DNA from: Acidobacteriota bacterium
GTDB taxonomy: Bacteria; Acidobacteriota; Terriglobia; Terriglobales; Acidobacteriaceae
Length of the DNA stretch: 21,319 nucleotides
Direction of reading: 5' to 3'
NCBI GenBank assembly: GCA_021780095.1
Contig: JAJXZK010000420.1
Span: 1-21,319, forward strand
The number at the start of each line of letters is the position of its first letter. Position 1 is the first letter of the stretch. The notes beneath the pieces are model-generated. The model saw only the letters and a list, made by a program, of their open reading frames with translations. It was not told the origin of the DNA and did no database searches. This document shows positions 1 to 7,572 of this stretch, piece after piece. A program made the translations under genes and the position numbers.

Positions 1-59
1 ATCGATTCCATCGCCGCAGAGTCTCGCCAGAGACAGTCTACATCATTACAGAAAATGCT

Positions 60-1061
60 CTAGTGCCAGCGCTTCTCCCACAACATTGCGTCGAACCGGT
101 GTTGCACGTGGTAGCCGAGCCGCCGATACAGGTTGACGGCGCCCGCGTTTCGTTCAGTGACCGTCAGCGTGACGGCGGTGCATCCAGTGGCCCGCAGAGA
201 GCCCGCGCACAACTCCAGCAGCTTTTCGCCCACTCCCCGGCGCTGAAATTCCGGCAACACGCATACCTGGGTCACGTGGCCGACACCTGCACTCACTCGC
301 GAACATAATAAAAGGCTCAGCAGCCGATCGTTGTTCGGCGAAGCCAGCACCCAGGAGGCCTGCTCTTCAAAAATTCCGCATCCCGGGAAGCGCACGACAT
401 TATGTAAAAATCGTTGCGCTCCGCCCAGCGACAAATATTGGTCATTGATTTCGCTGTCAATATGTCCCGCGTAGGCCGCGGTAATCACCTGCGGAGACAG
501 TTCAAAGTCGGAGTTCTTCCAGCAACGATAATGGCCGCCGCCGGGGCCTGCGAATTCTTCGGGGCGAGCGGGAACAACGGCCGCAGTCGTCTCCGGCGGT
601 TTCAATTCCAACTCCATAAACAGCCGCGGATACAGTTGGAAGCCGGCTCGCTCGAACGGTTCACGATGCAGGCCATGCGGGTGCAGCAGAAGTTGTGCTT
701 CGACGCGGGTCAAATCGGGCGAGTGTTGCAGCGTTTCCAGCAGGCGATCGATCAACTGCAGTTCGACCGCGACGGCAGCGGTTTCGTCTCCACCCTGGCG
801 CGATGCAAATACATCGCCAATGACAGCTTTGTTGGTCTCGTAGACGCAAAAGATATATCCGCAGACACGGCCCTGATCGAGAGCTGCATAGCCGCTCAAC
901 AAATGCGATTCGATGTACTGGAGTACCAGGCTGGCCGAACTGCGATAGTCCCAGTGGAGGCGCTGGCTCCAAAGCGCACTCTCTTCCTCCAGCAGCGGAC
1001 GAAGATGCTGCGCGGAAAAATGCCGCAAATCTAGAAACTCGAGCTCGAGTGCGGAGGTCAT
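60..1061 (-). CDS. Two-domain GNAT family N-acetyltransferase
   Basis: This 333-residue protein has the look of a tandem GNAT enzyme, which moves an acyl group from acyl-CoA to an amine; the substrate cannot be told from sequence. The C-terminal domain (about residues 165-333) carries the acetyl-CoA pyrophosphate-binding motif QRRGVG at 273-278 after a VCVLPEF strand, and the classic late motif with N305 and LYRRLGY at 311-317. The N-terminal half (about 1-155) has a GNAT-like strand and helix pattern and ends in ERAGFQLYPRLFMEL, but lacks a clear acyl-CoA loop, so it is probably a degenerate copy. The ATG at 1061 has only a weak GA-rich site upstream, but the frame is long and coherent. The next gene upstream on the same strand ends 196 bases away, so co-transcription is uncertain. 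The family call is firm; the role is unknown. Confidence 0.85.
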   Translation of the reverse strand: MTSALELEFLDLRHFSAQHLRPLLEEESALWSQRLHWDYRSSASLVLQYIESHLLSGYAALDQGRVCGYIFCVYETNKAVIGDVFASRQGGDETAAVAVELQLIDRLLETLQHSPDLTRVEAQLLLHPHGLHREPFERAGFQLYPRLFMELELKPPETTAAVVPARPEEFAGPGGGHYRCWKNSDFELSPQVITAAYAGHIDSEINDQYLSLGGAQRFLHNVVRFPGCGIFEEQASWVLASPNNDRLLSLLLCSRVSAGVGHVTQVCVLPEFQRRGVGEKLLELCAGSLRATGCTAVTLTVTERNAGAVNLYRRLGYHVQHRFDAMLWEKRWH

Positions 1062-1257
1062 GATCGACTTCGCGGTTGAATCCAGGGGAAGAAAATTCGC
1101 GAAAACACGCGGCCGGAGATATCAACCGTATGGCGCGAGTGTACGGCATTGTGGGTGGAATCGAAAAGCCGCAAATCCAGAAATCGCGTCGGATTTCGAG
1201 GGTGTACATCACCTGACACCCTTTGGACGAAAGCTGTAAGCGATATGTTCTCGACAG

Positions 1258-2991
1258 TTATTGCGACTTTGGGCTGACCCGATAAACAGTCAGATCTTGG
1301 GGGCGATAAAAAAACAGCGGTTCATACGGACGATCTGCGAGCAGTTTTTTTAGCTCATCCTGCGAATGCTGTTCCTCCGCCTGATTGGGAAAGTCCTGCA
1401 CCACCAGAAGATGCGCGTCCGGCGGAACTCCAGCTCGCTGGTAGTTGGTGACGCGCTCATTCAGATAAAAGCCCAGCCCATATTGCACGTCGCGGCGCGC
1501 CTGATACACCGCGACGAGATGCGGAACATCCGGCAACGCAGCGATCTCGCGCGCCAGGGTGCGTGCGGAATATTTCTGATCGAGCAGGGTGCCGTTGCGC
1601 GTTCCCAGCAGGAACACAAGAACCAGCGCCACCGGCACCAGCGTCGCCACCCGTAGTCGATTCAAACCAAAGCGCACGACCACCACCAGGATCGCGATCG
1701 CAACGGCGGTGCCCTCCATCATCGCGGCAAGCATGATACGCATTGGCGGCCATTGGTGCGGATGGATCAGAATCATGGGCAGCATCAGCGTTGCTGCCAC
1801 CAGCGCACCCACCACGATAGAGTGAATCGTGAGCAAAGGCATCTTCAGTCCGCGTTTTCGTCTGCGGTTGAGATAGTCGCCGCAAAGAATGGTGATCGGC
1901 GGCACCGCCGGCAAAATGTATCCGGGAAGTTTCGACTGCGAGAAGCTGAAAAATACGATTGGGAACGCCGCCCACAGCACGAGGAACTCAGGGAATGCAT
2001 CGCCCGCTCTGGGGTTGCCGATGTAGCGATCCGGATTGCGCCGGACCTTCCATTCATCGATGGAATCTCGCACCGCGTCCCAGCATGCCGCCCACGCCAG
2101 CGCAAGCCATGGCAGCAGCGCCAAGCCCATAATGGGCAGGTAGAACCAGATTGCCTGCGAGTGACGAAAACGGTCGGTCGCAAAGCGCTCCAGATTATGT
2201 TCCCAGAAAAATACCCGAAGGAATTGCGGGTTTCGATGCTGCACCGCGATAAACCACGGCAACACCATCGCCAGATACAAGACGATCCCGGGAATCCAGA
2301 TGGTGCGGCGCAGTAGCGACCACTCTTTGCGCAGAGCCGCGAACAGAAAAATAATTCCGAACGCCATGAAGGGCGCTACGGGGCCTTTGGCGAGGGTGGC
2401 GGCGCCTCCAAAAAAATATAGATCGAATAGCCAGAATTTCTTGTCCGTCTCATACCAGGCATACCAGCCCAGCATCCCGATGCAGAAAGGCGCTGCCAAT
2501 TGCATGTCGGTCGAAGCGCCGCGGGCAAATCCAATAATCCCGGCGCAAGATACGGTGATCAGCGCAGCATCCAGTTGGCCGCCCGGGCGAAACCGCCGCA
2601 TGTGCAAATAGATCAGGATGATCAGAATGAAGGCGAATTCCGCCGAAGGCAATCTTGCGGACCAGTCGTGAACGCCAAAGTCTTTGAAGGAGAACATGGC
2701 GCGCCAATAATAGAGCGCAGGCTTCTCCAGCCACGGCTTGCCATACAAAACGGGAGTGATAAAGTCATGCCGGACCAGCATTTCCCGCGCGATTTGCGCA
2801 TAACGGGGCTCGTCGGCGCCGACCAGGCCGATCACGGACCCACCCAGGTAGGGAATGAGTCCATAACCAAGAAAGAAGGTCGTGAAACCCACCAGCGTGG
2901 CAAACTCAGCCACCGTTGCGGTGGTGAGCTTCTGCCAGAACGTTCCACCTGGCAGGTATTGTCTCCAATTGTTGCTTTGGTCTGCGATCAC
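1258..2991 (-). CDS. ArnT/PMT-like membrane glycosyltransferase (GT83-type)
   Basis: This is a polytopic inner-membrane glycosyltransferase that probably uses a polyprenyl-phosphate sugar donor to modify a lipid or glycan at the periplasmic face, as ArnT does on lipid A. Family signatures are the first periplasmic loop ADEPRYAQIAREML with the acidic pair D60-E61 (numbered from the start chosen here), then GKPWLEKPALYYWR, many hydrophobic helices, and the FFSFSQSKLPGYILPAVPP segment near the middle. A hydrophilic C-terminal region of about 100 residues follows. The longest frame starts at 3264, but that would overlap the divergent gene, and the extra residues do not look like protein. I prefer the GTG at 2991, with AGGA four bases upstream, giving 577 residues, a normal length for the family. 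The start is uncertain; the function class is not. The acceptor and sugar are unknown, and nothing in the flanks points to aminoarabinose synthesis. Confidence 0.85.
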   Translation of the reverse strand: MIADQSNNWRQYLPGGTFWQKLTTATVAEFATLVGFTTFFLGYGLIPYLGGSVIGLVGADEPRYAQIAREMLVRHDFITPVLYGKPWLEKPALYYWRAMFSFKDFGVHDWSARLPSAEFAFILIILIYLHMRRFRPGGQLDAALITVSCAGIIGFARGASTDMQLAAPFCIGMLGWYAWYETDKKFWLFDLYFFGGAATLAKGPVAPFMAFGIIFLFAALRKEWSLLRRTIWIPGIVLYLAMVLPWFIAVQHRNPQFLRVFFWEHNLERFATDRFRHSQAIWFYLPIMGLALLPWLALAWAACWDAVRDSIDEWKVRRNPDRYIGNPRAGDAFPEFLVLWAAFPIVFFSFSQSKLPGYILPAVPPITILCGDYLNRRRKRGLKMPLLTIHSIVVGALVAATLMLPMILIHPHQWPPMRIMLAAMMEGTAVAIAILVVVVRFGLNRLRVATLVPVALVLVFLLGTRNGTLLDQKYSARTLAREIAALPDVPHLVAVYQARRDVQYGLGFYLNERVTNYQRAGVPPDAHLLVVQDFPNQAEEQHSQDELKKLLADRPYEPLFFYRPQDLTVYRVSPKSQ

Positions 2992-3123
2992 TTCGTCCTG
3001 GGTACTCAGCTCCGCAACGATACATGCGAAGACCTTCCCCAGCCTACCAAAAGCTGCGATGAATGACGATGGAAAGCAAAAATGCGCCGGATGACCAACG
3101 TTGGGGGGACGAAAATGCTTGAA

Positions 3124-3143
3124 CGATCCCGTGCAAGGGATCG
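3124..3143. promoter_or_regulatory. Perfect inverted repeat, candidate operator
   Basis: CGATCCC (3124-3130) and GGGATCG (3137-3143) are perfect inverted arms around GTGCAA. The repeat lies 24 bases before the start of the TIM-barrel gene and in the divergent promoter region of the glycosyltransferase gene. The size and symmetry fit a dimeric repressor site. A short RNA hairpin in the leader is the alternative. No binding protein is encoded beside it. Confidence 0.35.
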
Positions 3144-3167
3144 CTTGAATCTGGCAGGATAGTTGCA

Positions 3168-4031
3168 ATGAGAATCTCCAGACGTCGCATATTGGAAAGC
3201 ATCGTCGCCAGCGCCGCGGTTGCGACCGGAGGCCCGGCACTATGGTCTGCAAAGGATGCTCCAATCGCTAGGCGCGGACGAATTCAGCAATCCGTTTGCC
3301 AGTGGTGCTATCCACATATTCCGTTGGCTGACCTGACGGCCTATGCGGCGCAAATCGGATTGAAGGGCATCGATCTGCTGAACCCCGACCAGTATGAGGT
3401 TCCCCGACGCTACGGACTGATCTGCACCATGGGCTACGCCGGCGGTGGTGAGATTGCCCAAGGCTTGAATCGCCTCGAGAATCACGCTGCCATTGAAAGT
3501 GGATTTCGCAGAAATATTCCGTTGGCGGCCAAAGCCGGCGTGCCAAATGTCATTACGTTTTCAGGCAATCGTGCCGGCCTCTCAGACGAGCAAGGCGCGA
3601 AGAACACCGTGATTGGATTGAATCGAGTGAAGAAGATTGCCGAAGACCATGGTGTCATCATCTGTATGGAACTGCTGAACAGCAAGGTGAATCACAAGGA
3701 TTACATGTGCGATCACACTGCCTGGGGAGTGGAAGTGATGCAGCAAGTCAACTCCCCAAATGTCAAGCTGCTATACGACATCTACCACATGCAAATTATG
3801 GAAGGCGACCTGATCGACACCATCCAGGGGAACATTCAGTGGATCGGTCACTTCCATACTGGCGGTGTTCCTGGGCGTCATGAACTGAACGAGCAGCAGG
3901 AGGTGCAGTGGGACGGCGTCATGCGCGGAATCGTGGCCACGAATTTCCACGGATATGTGGCGCACGAGTTTGTCCCCGCCGGCGATCCCTACGCCGCGCT
4001 GTTGCAGGCGGCGAATCTCTGCGATGTCTAG
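3168..4031 (+). CDS. Tat-exported hydroxypyruvate-isomerase-like TIM-barrel protein
   Basis: This 287-residue protein belongs to the xylose isomerase-like TIM-barrel superfamily and most resembles hydroxypyruvate isomerases, which interconvert hydroxypyruvate and tartronate semialdehyde. Likely metal ligands are E168 in ICMELLN, D204 in LLYDIYHMQ, a His in HFHTGG (about 228-230) and E267 in AHEFVP. The VPGRHE segment (235-240) is a strong family mark. The first 28 residues contain SRRRIL followed by a hydrophobic stretch, which looks like a twin-arginine export signal, so the enzyme probably acts in the periplasm. AGGA lies eight bases before the ATG. The gene stands alone between a divergent glycosyltransferase gene and a convergent operon, with an inverted repeat just upstream. 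The true substrate may be another keto sugar, because many exported members of this superfamily are uncharacterised. Confidence 0.85.
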   Translation: MRISRRRILESIVASAAVATGGPALWSAKDAPIARRGRIQQSVCQWCYPHIPLADLTAYAAQIGLKGIDLLNPDQYEVPRRYGLICTMGYAGGGEIAQGLNRLENHAAIESGFRRNIPLAAKAGVPNVITFSGNRAGLSDEQGAKNTVIGLNRVKKIAEDHGVIICMELLNSKVNHKDYMCDHTAWGVEVMQQVNSPNVKLLYDIYHMQIMEGDLIDTIQGNIQWIGHFHTGGVPGRHELNEQQEVQWDGVMRGIVATNFHGYVAHEFVPAGDPYAALLQAANLCDV

Positions 4032-4094
4032 CTCATGTTGGGGTCAAGAGGTTTCCATTGGCGCCGCGCAAGAGGCAATCGGTCTTAGTTTTAT

Positions 4095-5162
4095 TCAAGC
4101 ATTTTCGCTGACAGCGTGCAGGCGCAGATGCTGATGGACCGCATCCAGAATGCGATCCGTAGCCGCTTCGATGGGTCCGTTCAGGGTGCAGCCGCTAGCG
4201 TTTTCATGTCCGCCGCCCCCAAACTGCTCGGCGACATGAGTGACGCGAACCGTGCTCTTGCTGCGCAAACTGACACGGATGCGCCGATCCGACATTTCGC
4301 GCAGAAAGACTGCAACCTCGACCCCTGCAATCCCAATGGCGTAGTTCACGATGCCGAGCGCATCTTCATCGCTGGCGCTCAGGCGAGTCATATCGTCATG
4401 CGTGACCCACAGCCATGCCACACGGCCGTCGCGCTGCAATGTTGTCAGCGCCGCCCCCAGCAAACGCATCTTCGAGAGCGGATTGCTGAAGTACAAATCC
4501 TCGGCGATGCGTGCCGGGGTGGCTCCCATGTCTACCAGATCCTTGGCCAGCGCGAATGTATTGGCGTCCGTGCCTTCATAGCAAAACGAACCGGTATCGC
4601 TCAGCAGGGCAGTATAGAGGCATATCGCCATTCCCGGCGTCACCTTTACCTTGGCGGCAACAGCCAGCCGATACACCATCTCCGCCACCGCACTTGCCTT
4701 GGTATCAATCCAGTTCACGCTGGCGAACGGAGTGCCGCTGGTGTGGTGATCGATGTTGATAAGAAACCGATTTTCGAGACCTTCAAGGCGTGACCGCCCA
4801 ACGCAGTCGCACTCCAGGAAAATCACCGCATCGGGCTCAAATCCAACCATCGGGCCCGCAAACTGGCGGATTTGGTCCGCCGCTGGAAGAGTTCCATAGA
4901 TAAGAGGGACGGGATCGAACAGCTGCATTTCCGCCTGCTTGCCCATCGCGTTTAACGTCATCCATAACGCCAGCAGGGAACCCACCGCGTCGCCGTCCGG
5001 CCGCGCGTGCGATGTCAGCAGAAAGCGCTGCCGCTGCCGGATCGCGTCCAACACTGCCATGATCGACCCCTGCGGCACGGCGCGTGTCAGCGTCTCCATG
5101 CGTCCGCTGTTTGTCATCGGATTGGCTGGCGTCTGCCGCTCGGACCTGGAGGGTTCTGTCAT
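4095..5162 (-). CDS. nrnA: DHH/DHHA1 phosphoesterase, NrnA-type oligoribonuclease/pAp phosphatase
   Basis: The 355-residue product matches NrnA-type enzymes, which degrade nanoRNAs to mononucleotides and dephosphorylate pAp in the cytoplasm. The DHH-family motifs appear in order: SHARPDGDAVG (51-61) with H52, D56 and D58; LECDC with D119; NIDHH (136-140); LLSDTGSF with D189; and the DHHA1 substrate-binding loop FGGGGHENASG (314-324). The gene begins two bases after the rbfA stop codon, so the two are almost certainly translated from one message. The start at 5162 is adopted with some doubt, because the AAGG upstream is very close to the ATG. M16 or M22 could be used instead without losing any conserved residue. 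rbfA next to nrnA is a common arrangement in bacteria. Confidence 0.93.
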   Translation of the reverse strand: MTEPSRSERQTPANPMTNSGRMETLTRAVPQGSIMAVLDAIRQRQRFLLTSHARPDGDAVGSLLALWMTLNAMGKQAEMQLFDPVPLIYGTLPAADQIRQFAGPMVGFEPDAVIFLECDCVGRSRLEGLENRFLINIDHHTSGTPFASVNWIDTKASAVAEMVYRLAVAAKVKVTPGMAICLYTALLSDTGSFCYEGTDANTFALAKDLVDMGATPARIAEDLYFSNPLSKMRLLGAALTTLQRDGRVAWLWVTHDDMTRLSASDEDALGIVNYAIGIAGVEVAVFLREMSDRRIRVSLRSKSTVRVTHVAEQFGGGGHENASGCTLNGPIEAATDRILDAVHQHLRLHAVSENA

Positions 5163-5164
5163 CC

Positions 5165-5602
5165 TTATTCGGGCTCGCTCGATGTTGGCTTGGCAATCGC
5201 GGCGGCTTCCGCGTTCTGTTGCTGCAATCTTTCCTTCTGCCGATTCCGTCGTTCCACTCTTCCCAACAGTTCGTCAATTCTGGCTCGTACGGGTTCGGAG
5301 TGGTCTACCTGAAAGAACAACTCCGGGATGTGGCGTACCCCCATTCGCTGCAGCAGTTGATGGCGAATGTATCCGCGCGCCGCCTCCAGGCCCGCCAACA
5401 TATCCGCCTCATCCTTGCTGTCTCCGTCCACGGATACATAAATCCGCGCCGACTTTCCGCCTGGAGCGAGCACCACCTCGCTGACATAGCCGAAATTGAT
5501 GCGTGGATCGCTCAGCTGACCCTCCAGCATGGCGCTGATTTCCTCGCGCAGCGTTTCCGCTACGCGGTTCTGGTGATAAGTGCGTCCGCGTTGTTCTGGC
5601 AT
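5165..5602 (-). CDS. rbfA: 30S ribosome-binding factor A
   Basis: RbfA binds the immature 30S subunit and helps 16S rRNA 5'-end maturation, especially in the cold. The 145-residue protein starts MPEQRGRTYHQNRVAETLREE and continues with SDPRINFGYVSEV and ARIYVSV, the expected KH-like fold order, then LQRMGVRHIPELFFQVD, the most conserved RbfA segment. A charged tail rich in R, Q, E and A follows. The reading frame extends upstream to 5692, but those 30 residues are not RbfA-like. The ATG at 5602 has GGGGTGA four bases before it and matches the family start. It lies between the DUF503 gene (upstream, 103-base gap) and nrnA (downstream, two-base gap). Confidence 0.95.
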   Translation of the reverse strand: MPEQRGRTYHQNRVAETLREEISAMLEGQLSDPRINFGYVSEVVLAPGGKSARIYVSVDGDSKDEADMLAGLEAARGYIRHQLLQRMGVRHIPELFFQVDHSEPVRARIDELLGRVERRNRQKERLQQQNAEAAAIAKPTSSEPE

Positions 5603-5705
5603 GGTGTCACCCCTTTCCATTCCATCGCACCAACACGGTTGCTGCGAAGAATCTAGCAAACGAATGAGGATATCAAAATTGCACCCAATCAACCATCCGG
5701 GCGCT

Positions 5706-6005
5706 TTATTCCTCAGGGAAGAACTCCACGAAGCTGTCGCTCACCTGTCCTCCATGTGTTTCCACAATGCGAATACTGGCTTCCTCCACCTGCTCCATCT
5801 GGCCGCGAAGATAGTCTCTGGATGCGGAGATCGCAGCGATCCCCACGCTAGCGCGCTGCCACACAATCACTTCATCCAGTTCCGCCACAGAAACGTTGAA
5901 CGCGTGGCGAAGTGCATCTTTCAAGCTGCGAACACACTGTCGCCGATCTTTCAGCGAGCGGGCGTATTCCAGTCTCAGCTCGAGGGTAAGGACGGCGAGG
6001 TGCAT
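5706..6005 (-). CDS. DUF503 family protein (YlxP-like)
   Basis: This small protein of 99 residues matches DUF503, known as YlxP in Bacillus, often found between infB and rbfA and thought to be linked to ribosome function. Family features are the opening MHLAVLTLELRL, the ARSLKDRR...SLKDALRHAFNVSVAELD core, and the VGIAAISAS strand. The frame is open up to 6095, but family alignment places the start at the ATG at 6005. No good ribosome-binding site precedes it, so the start is slightly uncertain. It is the first gene of a three-gene minus-strand group with rbfA and nrnA. The gene upstream is not infB but a divergent oxidoreductase, so the promoter must lie within 6006-6163. Confidence 0.88.
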   Translation of the reverse strand: MHLAVLTLELRLEYARSLKDRRQCVRSLKDALRHAFNVSVAELDEVIVWQRASVGIAAISASRDYLRGQMEQVEEASIRIVETHGGQVSDSFVEFFPEE

Positions 6006-6163
6006 AAAAAATGATACGGCGTCCACCGCGTCTGCGGCGTTCACCCTCCCCTCGAACACGCGTTTTACCAGTTCCAATGCTCCTCGAGCAAGCAACAGTC
6101 CATTGTCCGCGAGCTTCCTACTGGATGAGGAGCGGAGCGCGACCGCTTCGGGAGGACACGAAA

Positions 6164-7069
6164 TTGAAAGCAGTTCAGTTGCACGCCTATGGCGGAGTCG
6201 AGCAACTGTTTTATGAAGATGTCTCCGACCCGACGCCTGGAGCCGGCGAGGTGTTAGTCAAAGTGGCCGCGACCAGTCTCAATCCTGTGGACTGGAAACT
6301 GCGCCGTGGAGACCTGAAGGGCGCGATGCCTCTCAAGCTGCCTGCAATCCTGGGCCGCGACGTTGCAGGGACCGTCGTGTCGCTCGGCTCCGGCGCCCAG
6401 GGATTTCAGCCCGGTGATCGCGTGATGGGTCTGGTCAACCGTGCCTATGCTGAATTTCTCGTAGCCAAACCGGAGCACTTGACGGGCATTCCAGAGGGTT
6501 TAAACTTTGAAGATGCCGCTGCCCTGCCACTCGTGGTTCTAACAGGCGCGCAATTAATTGAAGACGGCGTACAGCCGAAGCCCGGTCAATCCGTGTTGAT
6601 TACGGGCGCCATCGGCAGCGTGGGGCGCGCCGCGGTGTATGTCGCCAGGAAACGTGGGATGAAAGTGATTGCCGGCGTGAAGGCCAGTCAGCGTCAAGAA
6701 GCCGAGACGCTGGGGGCCGATCAAGTCCTGGCTATCGATGACGACCAAGAAATCGCGGCGTTGGGTCAAGTCGATGCCATCGCCGATACTGTCGGTCATG
6801 ATGTCATCCAGAAACTCATGCCGCACATTCGCCCCGATGGAGTGCTTGCCACCGTAGTTGGCGCGCCTTCGGGTTCAGAGGGGAAAGGCTTTCGCGTACA
6901 TCCGGTATGGGCTCATCCAGATTCCAAACGCTTGCACGAGCTGGCCGAAGCCGTTGCCAAGGATGAGTTCTCGATTCCCATCGCGAAAAAAATGAAGTTG
7001 TCGCAGGTTCGCGATGCTCAAAGGACAGCGGAAGCTGGCGGAGTCTCGAAGATTCTCCTGATTCCATGA
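6164..7069 (+). CDS. NADP-dependent zinc-free alcohol dehydrogenase/quinone oxidoreductase-like protein
   Basis: The 301-residue protein is a medium-chain reductase of the quinone oxidoreductase (QOR) type, expected to reduce quinones or activated enones with NADPH in the cytosol. The GroES-like N-terminal domain has SLNPVDWKLRRG (38-49) and the ILGRDVAGTV strand (62-71). The Rossmann fold has VLITGAIGSVGRAAV (144-158) with its glycine turn. The cysteine and histidine ligands of zinc-dependent relatives are absent. The start is TTG at 6164, preceded by a strong GGAGG eight bases upstream and giving the family-typical opening MKAVQLHAYGG. The frame runs further 5' to 6011, but that would invade the divergent promoter. 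The gene is monocistronic and convergent with the HU gene. The natural substrate is unknown. Confidence 0.9.
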   Translation: MKAVQLHAYGGVEQLFYEDVSDPTPGAGEVLVKVAATSLNPVDWKLRRGDLKGAMPLKLPAILGRDVAGTVVSLGSGAQGFQPGDRVMGLVNRAYAEFLVAKPEHLTGIPEGLNFEDAAALPLVVLTGAQLIEDGVQPKPGQSVLITGAIGSVGRAAVYVARKRGMKVIAGVKASQRQEAETLGADQVLAIDDDQEIAALGQVDAIADTVGHDVIQKLMPHIRPDGVLATVVGAPSGSEGKGFRVHPVWAHPDSKRLHELAEAVAKDEFSIPIAKKMKLSQVRDAQRTAEAGGVSKILLIP

Positions 7070-7157
7070 CGTCCTTAAATTTGAAGACACTGTGGTGCCG
7101 AAAGTTTACGCGCGGAGGCGCTTTAAATGTGCTGGTGGCGGATTGAAAGAAGTGGCG

Positions 7158-7505
7158 CTACGGGGAAACAGCGCCTTCGGCCGATTGCTCCGCAGCGGGC
7201 CGAGCGCTCTGCTCTTCGCCTTTGGCTTCCTGATGGTTCACCAGGTCACGCAAATCCTTGCTGGGCTTGAAGTAGGGAACCCGTTTCGAAGGAACCTCGA
7301 CGCGCGCGCCGGTCTTAGGATTGCGGCCAATGCGGGGGTTGCGCTGTCGCGTGCGAAAACTGCCGAAGCCACGAATTTCGATCTTATCGCCGGAGCGCAA
7401 AGCAGCTACGACGGAATCAAAGATGGTCTCGATGATCGTTTCCGCGTCGGTACGCGTCAGATCCCCTAGTCGCATTACGTCCACTACAAGATCGGCTTTG
7501 GTCAT
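7158..7505 (-). CDS. HU/IHF family DNA-binding protein
   Basis: This 115-residue nucleoid protein bends DNA as a dimer. Residues 1-90 form a complete HU/IHF fold, with the signature KIEIRGFGSFRTRQRNPRIG (41-60), then RNPKTG and the arm ending VPSKRVPYFKPSKDLRD. The VPYF.PSK.LRD ending is closer to IHF-beta than to classic HU. A 25-residue tail rich in A, E, Q and S is extra relative to the roughly 90-95-residue family norm. The ATG at 7505 has GGAG and GGG purine stretches upstream. The gene starts 67 bases after the sppA stop on the same strand, so both could share a transcript. Whether it pairs with a second IHF subunit cannot be seen here. Confidence 0.95.
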   Translation of the reverse strand: MTKADLVVDVMRLGDLTRTDAETIIETIFDSVVAALRSGDKIEIRGFGSFRTRQRNPRIGRNPKTGARVEVPSKRVPYFKPSKDLRDLVNHQEAKGEEQSARPAAEQSAEGAVSP

Positions 7506-7572
7506 GAACAGGCCCTTTCTCCTTCAGAGTATAGGATGCATGCGGGGGTTTGCGCATCGATATCGCAACAAC

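Noticed and set aside
2992..3264. N-terminal extension of the ArnT-like protein
   Set aside because: It overlaps the start of the divergent TIM-barrel gene and its promoter, and the extra residues do not resemble a membrane protein N-terminus.
4116..4793. 225-residue open frame on the plus strand
   Set aside because: It is antisense to nrnA, with no domain, no ribosome site and an unlikely composition.
7110..7124. GCGC-GGAG-GCGC followed by TTT as a terminator between convergent genes
   Set aside because: The stem is only four bases and the T run three, too weak to claim.
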